DNA of 64,000 bases from Littorina saxatilis. Lineage: Eukaryota; Mollusca; Gastropoda; Littorinimorpha; Littorinidae. A program made the position numbers and the translations under genes. Positions 20,905 through 35,535 of the stretch are shown here, one piece after another. Within the stretch, counting starts at the first letter, position 1; each line of letters begins with the position of its first letter. Below the pieces are notes generated by a model that saw only the letters and a program-made list of their open reading frames with translations, did not search any database and was not told where the DNA came from. The DNA lies in NCBI RefSeq assembly GCF_037325665.1, contig NC_090245.1:52970442-53034441 (forward strand). Direction: 5' to 3'.

Positions 20905-22598
20905 TCACATGTCACATCAAAGTCCAATGGGGAGAGCGTTTGAATGATTTGTTTTCTGTGTTATCTCCCCTGGTCCATTTAAGCTTTGAAATGCGAATTT
21001 GACTTCAGAAGTGTGCTGACATAATTGGGTTTGTTACAGTGTACGTCTGAATTTTCATGTTCGTTGAGTGTTGAATGAGCTTATTGGTGTTTGTTTATTT
21101 GTTTCAAAAAATGTATTCATCTGGCATTGCTATTAAGATTTGAGTCCTGTTATAGATTGATTTCTATGAGCATGGCAGAGACTTTTATTTCTTACTTAAT
21201 AAACCAAACCCCTCTCTCTCTCTCTCTCTCTCTCTTGAGAAGCTGGCTTTTCATTTCCATGCTTTTTCCTGCTTTTTATGTGGGGGATGGGTTTTGATGT
21301 GATGTATCATTGCGGTGGAGTTTGGTTTTGCTGCTGCAGATGAGACTTTCTTCTGAAATCATGCATCTGACCGAGTATGGTTTGGTGTAGTACTTGGATC
21401 AGAGTTCAATTTTAATATGCCGGTGATGCTTCATGATTTGCTTTTGTCCTTTACTCTTTCTCTTTGCATTTGTTTGCTTGGTTGTTTGTTTGTTTGTCTG
21501 TCTGTTAATTCACTTGTTGCGTGATTGTCTCTTGGAATGATTGTTTTCCTAAGTGTGGAAGGATTGTTTATTGGAAGTTTGTAATTGTTTATAAGACAAA
21601 GATTGAAGATATTAATCCACAGTTTAGCTCTGACATTAAACACAAATAATATTCCTTTAGTTTTCTTTCTGTTTCAATTCACACCGTCCCATTCCCCCCA
21701 TCTCCAAGCCCCTGTCACATGCTCAAATACAACCTGTTACACCAGAAACTAAGGAATGGCACAGCCTGTTTTGACATTGGCAGCAGTGATGATGAGACTT
21801 TCTTGCTATATACCGTAGCACATGTTGAACTTCCCTTGGTTCGGCGATGAATGCAGCATCTTGTTTTGTAGTTTTGATTTCTGGGAATGTATTCGTTATG
21901 TGTTTTGTGGTTCTTGATATTGTTGAATGCACTGATGGGTTTGGTTTAAACATGAAATCTGTTACATAACCTATAAGTGTGATTAGTAACAGGCAGTTAC
22001 TTAGAATGGAATGTGTTGGATTATGACGATGTTCTGAACAGATGAAATATTTCTGAAGTTGAAATTTGTCACTCATTTTTTCAGACTATTTCAGGTTTAA
22101 ATAGTTTTGCATTGATTGTAAGAACAACAGAATGCCTCATGGTTGCAACATCTGTTTGTTTACTAAATGAGTCTGATGTTATCCCCCTTTTTCATGTAAG
22201 AGATTTGGGCGCTGCTGTTCTTGCTACACTACACGATGATTAGAGTGAACCTAAAATGTCATTATCTATTTTTAATCATTTTAAGCTTTGAATGTTTTGG
22301 GACTAGGTTGTGTGCTATGTGAATGAAGTTTTTTTTCTTTTCTTTAGTATTGTCTCCTCCTATTCATAAGCTTCTTTGTTGGAGTGACTGTGATAAACAT
22401 TTGGTCGTTTTCACAATGTTTGAATTAAGGGGGTGCTCATTCATACCTGTAACAGTAATTTCCATAACTGTGTTTTTAAGCCATTTTGTTTCCAAGAGTA
22501 TTTTATGGACCTCACTGTGCTATTCTTAAACAGTTGCAGACGTGTACTTACAGAAATGACATGTTACTGTTAGACCTTGCTTGGTGTTGGTCTTATCA
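20905..22598. other. Non-coding, no recognised feature
   Basis: T-rich sequence with a short (TC)n at 21212-21234. No coding or element signals. Confidence 0.45.
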
Positions 22599-22608
22599 GT
22601 TTCTTGTT

Positions 22609-22656
22609 TAACCTTCATGGTTGAAAACGACGTTAAACACCAAATAAAGAAAGAAA
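22609..22656 (+). mobile_element. 48-bp retroposon tail with its own target-site duplication
   Basis: Matches the last 48 bp of the retroposons at 24416 and 26577 (ATGGTTGAAAACGACGTTAA then CACCAAATAAAGAAAG). It is flanked by a 10-bp direct repeat GTTTCTTGTT at 22599-22608 and 22657-22666. This is what extreme 5' truncation during target-primed reverse transcription leaves. Confidence 0.8.
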
Positions 22657-22910
22657 GTTTCTTGTTAACCATGATTATGTGTCACTCTTGGCTTTGGCTT
22701 TAAGCGTGTATTCTGTTGAATTTGTTATGATGACTGTATCCTATACTGAGTGGTCTTTTTAAAATGCACAATTATTATTGATAGGCATCGTTAAAAACCT
22801 GTTCTTAATGATGTGTACATGAGAAGAGTGTACATTGTTTGCTGCAGATGTGACGGTTGTCTTTGCATTTTGAAGATGTCCATGTCTCTTGATAAACTTT
22901 TCACGGGTGT

Positions 22911-23147
22911 TGTTTGAATAACTACAACTACAGATGGATTTGTTTGGGCTTGGTACTGCCATTTAGGCGTTACATGTAACGTGTTAGTAACTGCAGTGCA
23001 GATGGTTCATAGAAATGAGTTTGAACGATTGTTTGAATAACTACAACTACAGATGGATTTGTCTGGGCTTGGTACTGCCATTGAGGCATTACATGTAGGG
23101 TGTGAGTAACTGCAGTGCGGATGGTCCATAGAAATGAGTTTGAACGA
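22911..23147. repeat. Tandem duplication, two units of 119 bp
   Basis: Units 22911-23029 and 23030-23147 both begin TGTTTGAATAACTACAACTA and end ATGAGTTTGAACGA, differing at roughly one base in twelve. Confidence 0.9.
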
Positions 23148-23887
23148 TGCATGCAACAATGACACCTATCAGTAAAGCCAGGTTGCGTAAGGTGTGCTAT
23201 GATTGCAACGTTGATACTGTTCGAGAATGAAATTTGAAGTCATGTCTCTCAGTTTTTATTAAAAAATGGATTAGCTTGTTTTTAAACTGTTGAGATATTT
23301 TTAGCTCTAAATTCTTATCTTCTTTTATGTGCGTGTTCGGGTATTCCTCAGGGCTAAGGTACAGGTGATTTGTATTTAGGAATTGACTTGCGTGTGTATG
23401 GTTTTGCTTGTTAGTTGTTTGTTCAATTTTTTATCAGTATTGGTTTTCTGTTGGTCTGAATGTGCAGATATATATGTGTGTGATTATCTGTGTCTGTGAG
23501 TCTTTTGTTTGTAATGTGTTTGTCAAAAGAAGGTTGAAAGAGAAGTTTGTATGTCTTTGCACTAGCATTATGAACGTTAGTGCCTGTGATTATATGCTTA
23601 TTGTAACCATTCGTCTATATGTAGGGTATCTAAAAAGACACAAGACGTCTCTCAAAACAAATTTTGTTGTAAGTTGTTTATGTTAAAAGTGTGTCTGAAG
23701 GTTACACGTTTTGAAAGAAAATAAGTAAATTTAAACATTATGAAATATACTGAACACATGTTGCATGCTGACTTTGACAGCAAACTTGTCCCATCTTGAG
23801 CAAAACGTACAGTTTAGATTATAAGGTTATAAGTAGCAGAGTTTGTTGTCTTGTTAGGACTTGTTTCATGGGATCTTAATGTTTTAG

Positions 23888-24178
23888 TTAGGCACAAAAA
23901 AAAAAATGGTGTGGTTACGGTAACATAGCCCAAAAAAATAGGGTAGGAAGGTAGGCAATCACTTTTTTTTTTCTTAACTTTTTTTTCTAATGTGTACAAA
24001 TTAAACCTACTTGACAGGAAAATAAGTGTGCGACTCGGGCGATTTCGCTTTCATTGCGTTTTTTGTTTGTTTGTTTTTTTGTTGTTGTTGACAAATATAA
24101 TAAAAAGTTATAGGGTCGGCCCCTAAAAATAGGGTAGGTCGGGTTACCGTAACCACACCTATTTTTTTTTAGGCCTTA
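23888..24178. mobile_element. MITE with poly-A-rich terminal inverted repeats (family E)
   Basis: Left end TTAGGCACAAAAA...TGGTGTGGTTACGGTAAC and right end GTTACCGTAACCACACCTAT...TTTAGGCCTTA are inverted repeats of about 35 bp around a T/A-rich centre with GGGTAGG motifs. Non-coding. Target-site duplication not clear; only 8 bp separate it from the next element. Confidence 0.75.
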
Positions 24179-24186
24179 CACATATT

Positions 24187-24978
24187 CAGGCATGGGAATT
24201 GTCCGCCGACATTTTTTTTGCTCCGCTGAAAAAGCAAAAGTGTCCGCCGAACAAAATTGGTTCTAAAAACTCTTTCTTTCTAAAAAAAACCTGAATTTAA
24301 TGGCAAACTTGGAGCTCAGATGACACCTAATTGCACCATTTGGGTTCTTTTGAGAGAAAAATTCGAGAAACTGTATGTATGTTGTATGTGACAGGGGCTT
24401 GGAGATGGGGGGAATACCCCCCGCGGGTTAGGGGGAGTCCCATATTGGTTGGGACGAGAAAGAATTTACCCGATGCTACCCAGCATGTCGTAAGAGGCGA
24501 CTAACGGTTCTGTTTCTCCTTTTACCCTTGTTTAGTGTTTCTTGTATAGAATATAGTCAATGTTTGTAAAGATTTTAGTCAAGCAGTATGTAAGAAATGT
24601 TAAGTCCTTTGTACTGGAAACTTGCATTCTCCCAGTAAGGTCATATATTATACTACGTTGCAAGCCCCTGGAGCAATTTTTTGATTAGTGCTTTTGTGAA
24701 CAAGAAACAATTAACAAGTGGCTCTATCCCATCTCCCCCCTTTCCCCTATCCCATCTCCCCCCTTTCCCCGTCGCGATATAACCTTGAATGGTTGAAAAC
24801 GACGTTAAACACCAAATAAAGAAAGAAAGAAAGAATGGGGGGAATGGGACTGTGTAATATTTGTTCTAGGACCCCCCTAGAAAGGCTAGCCACTTCGCGT
24901 CATCAGCTTGGCGCTTCGCGGAGTCAACTTGACACGTACTTAACATTTTTCAGCCTTTTTTTTTAATTCCCATACCTG
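24187..24978 (+). mobile_element. hAT-like MITE, family D copy 1, split by a nested retroposon
   Basis: Ends CAGGCATGGGAATTG and AATTCCCATACCTG are inverted repeats flanked by a 5-bp direct repeat ATATT (24182-24186, 24979-24983). CAGG ends and a short target duplication suggest hAT; the 5-bp length fits only part of that superfamily. Without the nested retroposon it would be about 362 bp. A second copy is at 60747-61056. Confidence 0.82.
24416..24834 (+). mobile_element. Non-tRNA-headed retroposon, about 415 bp, nested in family D MITE
   Basis: Starts CCCCCCGCGGGTTAGG, contains CATGTCGTAAGAGGCGACTA, and ends GACGTTAAACACCAAATAAA plus (GAAA)n. Flanked by an 11-bp duplication ATGGGGGGAAT (24405-24415 and 24835-24845), whose sequence belongs to the host MITE, so this insertion is younger than the MITE. 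Copies at 26577-26989 and 41311-41670; I see no pol III boxes. Confidence 0.85.
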
Positions 24979-24989
24979 ATATTACCGGA

Positions 24990-26562
24990 ACCCTATTGAA
25001 GTACAAGAAAAGTTGTGCAGGGAAGAGTTTGCCTGTCAGTGCATCTGTCTGTCTATGTATTTGTCTGTGTTCATGTCTGCATAACTGTTTGGTCTTCCAT
25101 AATGATTTTATTGATTGTGCAAGTATGTCAGACTTGCAGGTGAGATAGAGAAAAACTTGAATTAAGACACACTGTTTTGTCATTATTAGGCAGTGTTTTG
25201 AAGACAGCGTAATATTGAATTTATGTCAGCCCTAGACAATATGGTTGTTGGTGGTTGTTTCAACAGGCAGTGGCTCCTCGGAGCTGACATTCCAAGACAT
25301 TGATTAGAAAACAAACTTTCCTTCTGCCACAAGGAACATGTCACTGAATTACAGAATGTTTTGACATATTCAGGTGGAGGAATTAATCGAATTAGACATT
25401 GATGTCACACATAAGTTTGCCTGTACCTGTCTGCAAGTTTGGCACAATGTTTTACAATTGTATTCTAACATCAGTAAATATTTTATTTCACAATGGTGAA
25501 GTGCTCAGGAGCGCATCTTGAGATTAATTACATGTAGGAGGAGAAGGTTTTGTGGAAAGGTTCCTTATGTTATTGAATTCATTCCACAACTTGATGAAGA
25601 ATTATGTCTTTCTTGTTGCTGATGGAATATTTTCTTCTTGATGATTGAGTTGAGAAGATGGAACAGCTCCAAGAAGAGAATAATTTCTTAATTATATGAT
25701 GAAGACCACAGAAAATGACAACTTTGATTCTAGCTGGCAGGTCTGGAAATCAATTTGTACATGCATGTACATTGTACATGAATCGGGCGCGTGATGCAAA
25801 AGTTTGCATTTTGTCAAAATACCAGATAAAAGTCCAGCTAGCTGGCTGGACCGGCAAACGATCTTTTAACACATGAGTCAGATGAGAGTTTTTATCTTTC
25901 CTGGCTGAAATGGAAGCCAACGACTAAAGAAAGAGCTTTGCTTTGAAGCGTTGTCCATGTGACCAAGGGCTTCTACCCCTTTACGGTAGTCATTCTTCAG
26001 AGAGTCAAGCCAAGAAAGAGGTTCTCTGCCTTTGGCTCATACTTCATTAAAATACATGTAGCAGTTGTTGAAACTGAAAAAAGCCAAGACCAAGCTTTTA
26101 TTCTTCACAAAATAAAGTCAAGAAAGGGCTTGACTGCTCTGAGCTCATCGTAGCTTTTGTCCATTTGACCATATCCGATTGCCATCATTCTTGACAGAAA
26201 AGAACTTTATTATGCAAATTTAATTAGATCTTTTGATTGAGAAAATGAATCATCCAACCTTGTCTGATGTGAACAGTGTTTCCCCTGTATCTGCAGTTTC
26301 CTGGGTTTATCATATCCAATAGGTGCTAATACTGTACTAAATTCCAGTGTGGTCTGTCTAACTCCACATGGGGGCAATTTCAAGTTAATAAAGAGAGCAG
26401 TAATGACAGAATTGGTTAGGTTACTCTCTGTGACCTGAGTAATGGGGTAGTTTCTTTTTTGTGCCTGCTTTTTCAGCAGAACATAGTCATCAAGCCCGAC
26501 TAGAATTGGTAATGGTGGTTGGATTGATGTGCGCACACATGCACTCACATCTGCTTGCTGGC
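24990..26562. other. Non-coding, no recognised feature
   Basis: Unique-looking sequence with no splice-supported frame; ends in CA-rich text that served as target for the next retroposon. Confidence 0.45.
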
Positions 26563-26576
26563 ACACCCACGCACAC

Positions 26577-26989
26577 CCCCCGCGGGTTAGGGGGAGTCCC
26601 ATATTGGTTGGGACGAGAAAGAATTTACCCGATGCTAACCAGCATGTCGTAAGAGGCGACTAACAGGTTCTGTTTCTCCTTTTACCCTTGTTAAGTGTTT
26701 CTTGTATAAAATATAGTCAATGTTTGTAAAGATTTTAGTCAAGCAGTATGTAAGAAATGTTACGTCCTTTGTACTGGAAACTTGCATTCTCCCAGTAAGG
26801 TCATATATTGTACTACGTTGCAAGCCCCTGGAGCAATTTTTTGATTAGTGCTTTTGTGAACAAGAAACAATTAACAAGTGGCTCTATCCCATCTCCCCCC
26901 TTTCCCCTATCCCATCTCCCCCCTTCCCCCGTCGCGATATAACCTTGAATGGTTGAAAACGACGTTAAACACCAAATAAAGAAAGAAAG
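26577..26989 (+). mobile_element. Non-tRNA-headed retroposon, second copy
   Basis: Nearly identical to 24416-24834. Flanked by a 14-bp duplication ACACCCACGCACAC (26563-26576 and 26990-27003), so it landed in a CA-rich microsatellite. Confidence 0.87.
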
Positions 26990-27003
26990 ACACCCACGCA
27001 CAC

Positions 27004-27165
27004 TTGTGTACACACACACACACTTGTGTACACACACATGTACACTCTCAAATACACACTCACACACATTTGCATGCAGGCACACCCACGCACACTTGTG
27101 TACACACACCTACACATGCACATGTAGGTACACACACACACATGTATACACACACACACTACAGG
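27004..27165. repeat. CA-rich imperfect microsatellite
   Basis: Mixed CACACA and TTGTGTACACAC units; the 3' part of the tract into which the retroposon above inserted. Confidence 0.8.
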
Positions 27166-27414
27166 GAGTAGCAATCCACATTTGTACTCCTCTAGGAGCT
27201 GAAGCTGAATGTACAAACGCCAACTTTCTGTGCTTGTTCTTGTGTCCTGCTTGAGTTTTATGGAATAGTGTTCTTGTAAAAGACGCCTATTTATTTCATG
27301 TAGATGCTGTATTAATGGTAAAGTACTAGCTTGCTGGTTATCAGAGCTGATGCTTTTGACGCTTTTAACAACTTTAAATTTTATTTCAGGTTATCAGTTT
27401 TTACTTTAAAAGAA

Positions 27415-28170
27415 AACAAGTCGCGTAAGGCGAAATGACTACATTTAGTCAAGCTGTGGAACTCACAGAATGAAACTGAACGTAGTCCGCCGCTAGTGCA
27501 AAAGGCAGTGAAAGTGAGGAGCCTGTTTGGTGCGGTAGCGGTTGTGCTGTGCTTCATAGCACGCTTTACTGTACCTCTCTTCGTTTTAACTTTCTGAGCG
27601 TGTTTTTAATCCAAACATATCATATCTATATGTTTTTGGAATCAGGAACCGACAAGGAATAAGATGAAAGTGTTTTTAAGTTGATTTCAAAAATTTAATT
27701 TTGATCATAATTTTTATATTTTTAATTTTCAGAGCTTGTTTTTAATCCAAATATAACATATTTATATGTTTTTGGAATCAGAATATGATGAAGAATAAAA
27801 TAAAAGTAATTTTGGATCGTTTTATAAAAAAATAATTTTAATTACAATTTTCAGATTTTTAATGACCAAATTTGATTGAAAAATGAGGGTGTGACAGTGC
27901 CGCCTCAACTTTTACAAAAAGCCGGATATGACGTCATCAAAAGTATTTATCGAAAAAAAGAAAAAAACATCCGGGGATATCATTCCCAGGAACTCTCATG
28001 TCAAATTTCATAAAGATCGGTCCAGTAGTTTGGTCTGAATCGCTCTACACACACGCACAGACAGACACACACACACACACACACACATACACACACATAC
28101 ACCACGACCCTCGTCTCGATTCCCCCTCTATGTTAAAACATTTAGTCAAAACTTGACTAAATGTAAAAAG
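27415..28170 (+). mobile_element. Helentron/DINE-1-like element, copy (c)
   Basis: Same left end (AACAAGTCGCGTAAGGCGAA), internal repeats, CATAAAGATCGGTCCAGTAG, (CA)n at about 28063-28104 and a complete hairpin ACATTTAGTCAA/TTGACTAAATGT ending AAAAAG. Slightly deleted in the left block and near 27870 compared with copy (b). Confidence 0.8.
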
Positions 28171-29698
28171 GAAGTTATTCCTTGACCTGCTTTTCTCGCA
28201 TTTGTTTTTGATCCTCTTGCAGTGGTATTTAAAATCAATAACCAACTGTTTATTTGTGTGTTTTGGTGTCTTGCCATAAAATCACTAGCTTGCTTCTGCA
28301 GCTGAAAAGACTGGCGTTTTGTAGGTGTATCATGTATCATATGTTCTGTCAGTGTATCATATGTTCTCTCAGAGAACATGATCGTGTTTTTGATCGTGTC
28401 TGTTTTTGTTCTGATCTTATGATGTGAATGTATTTACTTTCATTTAGGGGGTGTACATTTTTCGTTAGTGTACATCTTGTGCGATTTTTTTTCAATTTTT
28501 TTTTCAGTGTTGCTATCAGATAGTTTTATTGCAAGTTGTTTTATTTGACAGACAAGTTAATTGTCACTCTGTATATTTTCCTTCTTTGTACTGTAATGAA
28601 GTGACATGCATTTGCAACAGATTCTGATGTGCTTTCGTTAAACTGGATGTTTCACTGGTTTTGTTTGGTTTGCACTAGGTAACTCATGACATGTATACAA
28701 ATGATTTTTTCACAGCCTTTAGAATTGAAGAAATTTCATAGAGAATGTATTATGGGCAGCATCAAGCTATCCCCCTCCCCTAGTGTTCTGAATGTTTGAT
28801 CAAGAAAAGTACACATTTTTCCATAATTTTTGTTATTTTATAGAACAGTACAAGATTTGTCTTGGCTGTACACAATGGAGGACAAGTGTATGTTCCTGTG
28901 ATGTACGTAACATTGAAATCACACACCAAAAGAACAACCTTCTATCATATCAGACTCTTTATTTGCTAATGGGAGAACACCACTAGGCAATGACAGACGT
29001 CTTGGGTAGAACCTTGTTTGTTGTGTTAGGTTCAGTTGATGTAGCCTAGTTGATATTGCATTCTGCAGATAACTGTTGACCTGTTTCTGATAGTAGTCTG
29101 ACCTGAAAAGAGGGATAGTAATAACATTTTGGGACAAGTGATTTGCTATGTGAATATGACTTCAAAAACCATCACAGAAAAAAAGTAGGGAAAAAACAAC
29201 GATTTCTGGGTCACACGATTATTTTTTGAAACTGGTGATTTTATTAACCTTTTTGGTTACACCTTCAGCATTGTGAGTGCTACTGAAATGGAAAAAACCC
29301 AGATTGTAAACGATTTGCTTCCTTGTCAGATGTGACAGTGGTGTTTGAAGATTGTGTATCAGGTATCTGTCAAGGTAAACAAGGAAAACTTGCCAGTTTT
29401 AATGTCTGATGGGGCCTTGACCTTGAAAGAATACAGGTGCTGCTTGATCTTGATGATAGCTAATTGCTCTACTTGGGGTATCTTGATAGCTTAAAAATTC
29501 TCAAACTGAAGGCCTTTTAAGATTTTAGTCTGTATCAAGGGACATTTTTGCACTACCTGAATTGGAAGTGGACATCTCAAATGAAGTTGTTGTTTTTAAT
29601 TATCAGTTGCATATGCAACAATTCAAAAGGGCATTAGAATCAGAACCAAAGACAAAAATGAGACGTTATAAGAGAGCTTGAAACACATTTATGCCTCT
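28171..29698. other. Non-coding, no recognised feature
   Basis: AT-rich, no splice-supported coding frame and no element ends seen. Confidence 0.45.
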
Positions 29699-31078
29699 CT
29701 TTTTATATTTAGTCAAGTTTTGACTAAATATTTTAACATCGAGGGGGAATCGAAACGAGGGTCGTGGTGTATGTGCGTGTGTGCGTGCGTGTGTGCGTGC
29801 GTGCGTGTGTGCGTGTGTGTGTGTGTGTAGAGCGATTCAGACTAAACTACTGGACCGATCTTTATGAAATTTGACATGAGAGTTCCTGGGTATGAAATCC
29901 CCGAACGTTTTTTTTTCATTTTTTGGATAAATGTCTTTGATGACGTCCCGCAGTGGGGCACTGCGGTTATGAAATTAAAGGTCCCTCCTGTTTTTGGAAC
30001 CGCAGGAGCTTTCTAGTTTGCTGTTAGGTAGATTTTTGGTTCCTCTTTCCTGTCATGCTCTCTTTTTCTTCGTGAATTCTTTTCTTTTTTCTGCCTTCTT
30101 GCTCATTCACCTGTATTTTTTCCAAAAATCTCTTCTCTTGCCGCTTGTCTCGCGATTCATGTATAGTTTAATCTGTTAGTGTTCTGATGTAAGTCCAGCA
30201 GTAGATAGGTTAAGCCTATTTTAACATACTGGAAACTGGTAATCTTCCAGTAGGTATTAATTTAGTTTTACTAAAGCCTGCTGGGACACAAGTAATGGGT
30301 TAGTGCATTTGTAAACAGGAATCGCTTGACAAGTGGCCCCCTTCATCCCCCCCTTCCTCGTCCTGATATGGCTCTGCGTAGTCGGCTGGACGTTAAGCAA
30401 CAAATAAACAAACAAACAAACAAACTTTGATGACGTCATATCCGGCTTTTCGTGAAAGTTGAGGCGGCACTGTCACGCCCTCATTTTTCAACCAAATTGG
30501 TTGAAATTTTGGTCAAGTACTCTTCGACGAAGCCCGGGGTTCGGTATTGCATTTCAGCTTGGTGGCTTAAAAATTAATTAATGACTTTGGTCATTAAAAA
30601 TCTGAAAATTGTAAAAAAAAATAAAAATTTATAAAACGATCCAAATTTACGTTTATCTTATTCTCCATCATTTGCTGATTCCAAAAACATATAAATATGT
30701 TATATTCGGATTAAAAACAAGCTCTGAAAATTAAATATATAAAAATTATTATCAAAATTTTTTTTTCGAAATCAATTTAAAAACACTTTCATCTTATTCC
30801 TTGTCGGTTCCTGATTCCAAAAATATATAGATATGATATGTTTGGATTAAAAACACGCTCAGAAAGTTAAAACAAAGAGAGGTACAGAAAAGCGTGCTAT
30901 CCTTCTTAGCGCAACTACTACCCCGCTCTTCTTGTCAATTTCACTGCCTATGCCGTGAGCGGTGGACTGACGATGCTACGAGTATACGGTCTTGCTGCGT
31001 TGCATTGCGTTCAGTTTCATTCTGTGAGTTCGACAGCTACTTGACTAAATGTTGTATTTTCGCCTTACGCGACTTGTT
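29699..31078 (-). mobile_element. Helentron/DINE-1-like element, copy (d), minus strand, interrupted
   Basis: Starts with the hairpin end (CTTTTTATATTTAGTCAAG) and finishes CGCCTTACGCGACTTGTT. The right two thirds match copies (b) and (e) closely. A 478-bp retroposon sits at 29948-30425, duplicating TTTGATGACGTC. The hairpin arms here carry a base change (ATATTTAG) relative to other copies. Confidence 0.8.
29948..30425 (+). mobile_element. Retroposon nested in Helentron-like copy (d)
   Basis: Bounded by the 12-bp direct repeat TTTGATGACGTC (29936-29947 and 30426-30437). Starts CCGCAGTGGGGCACTGCGG (itself a small hairpin) and ends GGACGTTAAGCAACAAATAA plus (CAAA)n. The ending resembles the tail of the 24416 family. 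No tRNA-like boxes seen. Confidence 0.82.
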
Positions 31079-33712
<2,634 letters not shown>

Positions 33713-33744
33713 TGCTCTCTCTCTCTCTCTGTCTCTGTCTCTCT

Positions 33745-33803
<59 letters not shown>

Positions 33804-34013
33804 CCTCTCTCGCTCTCTCTTTCAGAGTGTCTGTCTCTCCGCCGTCTCTCTCGATAGATCTCTCTGGCTTGGCTCTTTATCTCTCTCTGTCTCTCAGTCT
33901 TTGTCTCTCTCTCTCTGTCTCTCTCTCTCTCTCTCTCACTCTGCTTGCCTCTTTAGTCTCTCTCTGTCTCTCATTCTCTCACTTCTCTCTCTCTCTGTCT
34001 CTCTCTTTCTCTG

Positions 34014-34046
<33 letters not shown>

Positions 34047-34183
34047 TTCTCTGTCTCTCTGTCTCTCTGTCTCTCTGTCTCTCTCTCTCTCTCACTCTGC
34101 TTGCGTCTTTATCTGTCTCTCTCTCGTTCAGGGTTTATGTCTGTCTCCCTCTGCCTCTCAGTCTCTCCCTCTATGTGTCTCAA

Positions 34184-34256
<73 letters not shown>
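33713..34256. repeat. CT-rich imperfect microsatellite block
   Basis: Long (CT)n runs interrupted by GTCT, CAGT and CACTCTGCTTGC motifs. The segment with CACTCTGCTTGC occurs near 33939 and 34091, so part of the tract was duplicated. Ends in pure (CT)n at about 34190-34252. Confidence 0.9.
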
Positions 34257-34259
<3 letters not shown>

Positions 34260-34261
34260 TG

Positions 34262-34308
34262 TGTGTGGGGAGAGGGGGTGGGGGAGGGGGGGGGGGGGGG
34301 GGGGGTGG
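34262..34308. repeat. Poly-G tract
   Basis: G-rich run with an uninterrupted stretch of about 20 G directly after the CT block; possible quadruplex and an assembly-error hotspot. Confidence 0.85.
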
Positions 34309-34849
34309 TACTACAACAATCATGTACTTTACCCGAATATGCTCTTTACTTTCAATGGGCTTACTTTTTCAACTGCCGGGTTCAAGCACAACAGTGGAAG
34401 ACTCTTGTACAGAAATACTGTACTTCACAATATTCTCTTGTGTGTGTGCTTGTACTGAACAGGAAGAAAAGAATACACTACATTCGATCACCTTGTTGTC
34501 CTTGAGTAGACCTGCCTCGTCACGATAAGTTCTTTACAAAAAAAATGTGTTGGTCGCGGCAAGCTAATTTGTGTGACAGACCGAAATACCGGCCACCGTT
34601 CAATGCCTCAAAGGTCCTCATTGATTTTATTCCTGCGACTGGGATTGCTGGTTTCAGACTATATAGGAGCTATCAGTAAGTAGACCGATTATGCCCTTTC
34701 TCAGTGTGGCGCCAGAATAACACGGAGGTGCGCCGCTGTGTGTGAGTCAAAGGGGAATATTCTCAGAATTCTTGTTCCGTATGCCAAGAGTTGCTTAACT
34801 ATGCAGAACCAAATAGCAAAACAAGTGCATGCACGGACGCACATGCACG

Positions 34850-34955
34850 GACACGCACGCAACACACATACACACTGCACACGCATACACACACAGACAC
34901 ACACACACACACAGACACTGACACGCACACACACTTAAACACACACACACGCACG

Positions 34956-35002
<47 letters not shown>

Positions 35003-35037
35003 TACTGATACACACCGCACACGCACACACACACACA
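34850..35037. repeat. CA-rich imperfect microsatellite
   Basis: CACACA runs mixed with GCACGC and CAGACA units. Confidence 0.9.
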
Positions 35038-35376
35038 GTCAGTTTTTCCTCGATAAGCCCGGCAGTAGAGAAATTGATCAACCAGGTAGGCCATACACAT
35101 CAGTCAGTTTTCCAGAGCTGCAGCTGCAAAATTAGAACCACAGACAGCAACCGTAATGTTGCTTTACACTCATGAGCTCGCTTGTTTCTGTATTTCTTTA
35201 TTTTCACCTCTAATTTGGTGTGTGTGTGTGTGGTTTTTTTTATGCGGTTTTCCCGCAGCACTCTTCTGGTAACTGAATTGCATGTATGAGTAGAGCTATC
35301 TATCGTACAGTTATGTGTTTGCTTTCTGAATGTCGTGCAGAAATGTGCATTATACCTTGCACACATTTTTCTCCAG

Positions 35377-35469
35377 ACGAGCATGGTGCCGGTGAGGTGG
35401 GTCGGCCTAGGATAGTCAAACCTGCATCAACTAAGCCAGAAACGACACAAGTCATTATTACCCAGGACG
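35377..35469 (+). CDS. Possible orphan exon, weak evidence
   Basis: A pyrimidine tract and CTCCAG acceptor precede an open 93-nt stretch (phase 1 to phase 1) reading DEHGAGEVGRPRIVKPAS then TKPETTQVIITQD, ending at a weak donor GTTAGC. Composition looks protein-like, but no neighbouring exon was found and I do not recognise the sequence. It could be chance. Confidence 0.2.
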
Positions 35470-35535
35470 GTTAGCTTCATGTTATTCTTCTGCGTTCACG
35501 GGCTGTGCAACTCCCACGTACAGTCGTGTTGCACG

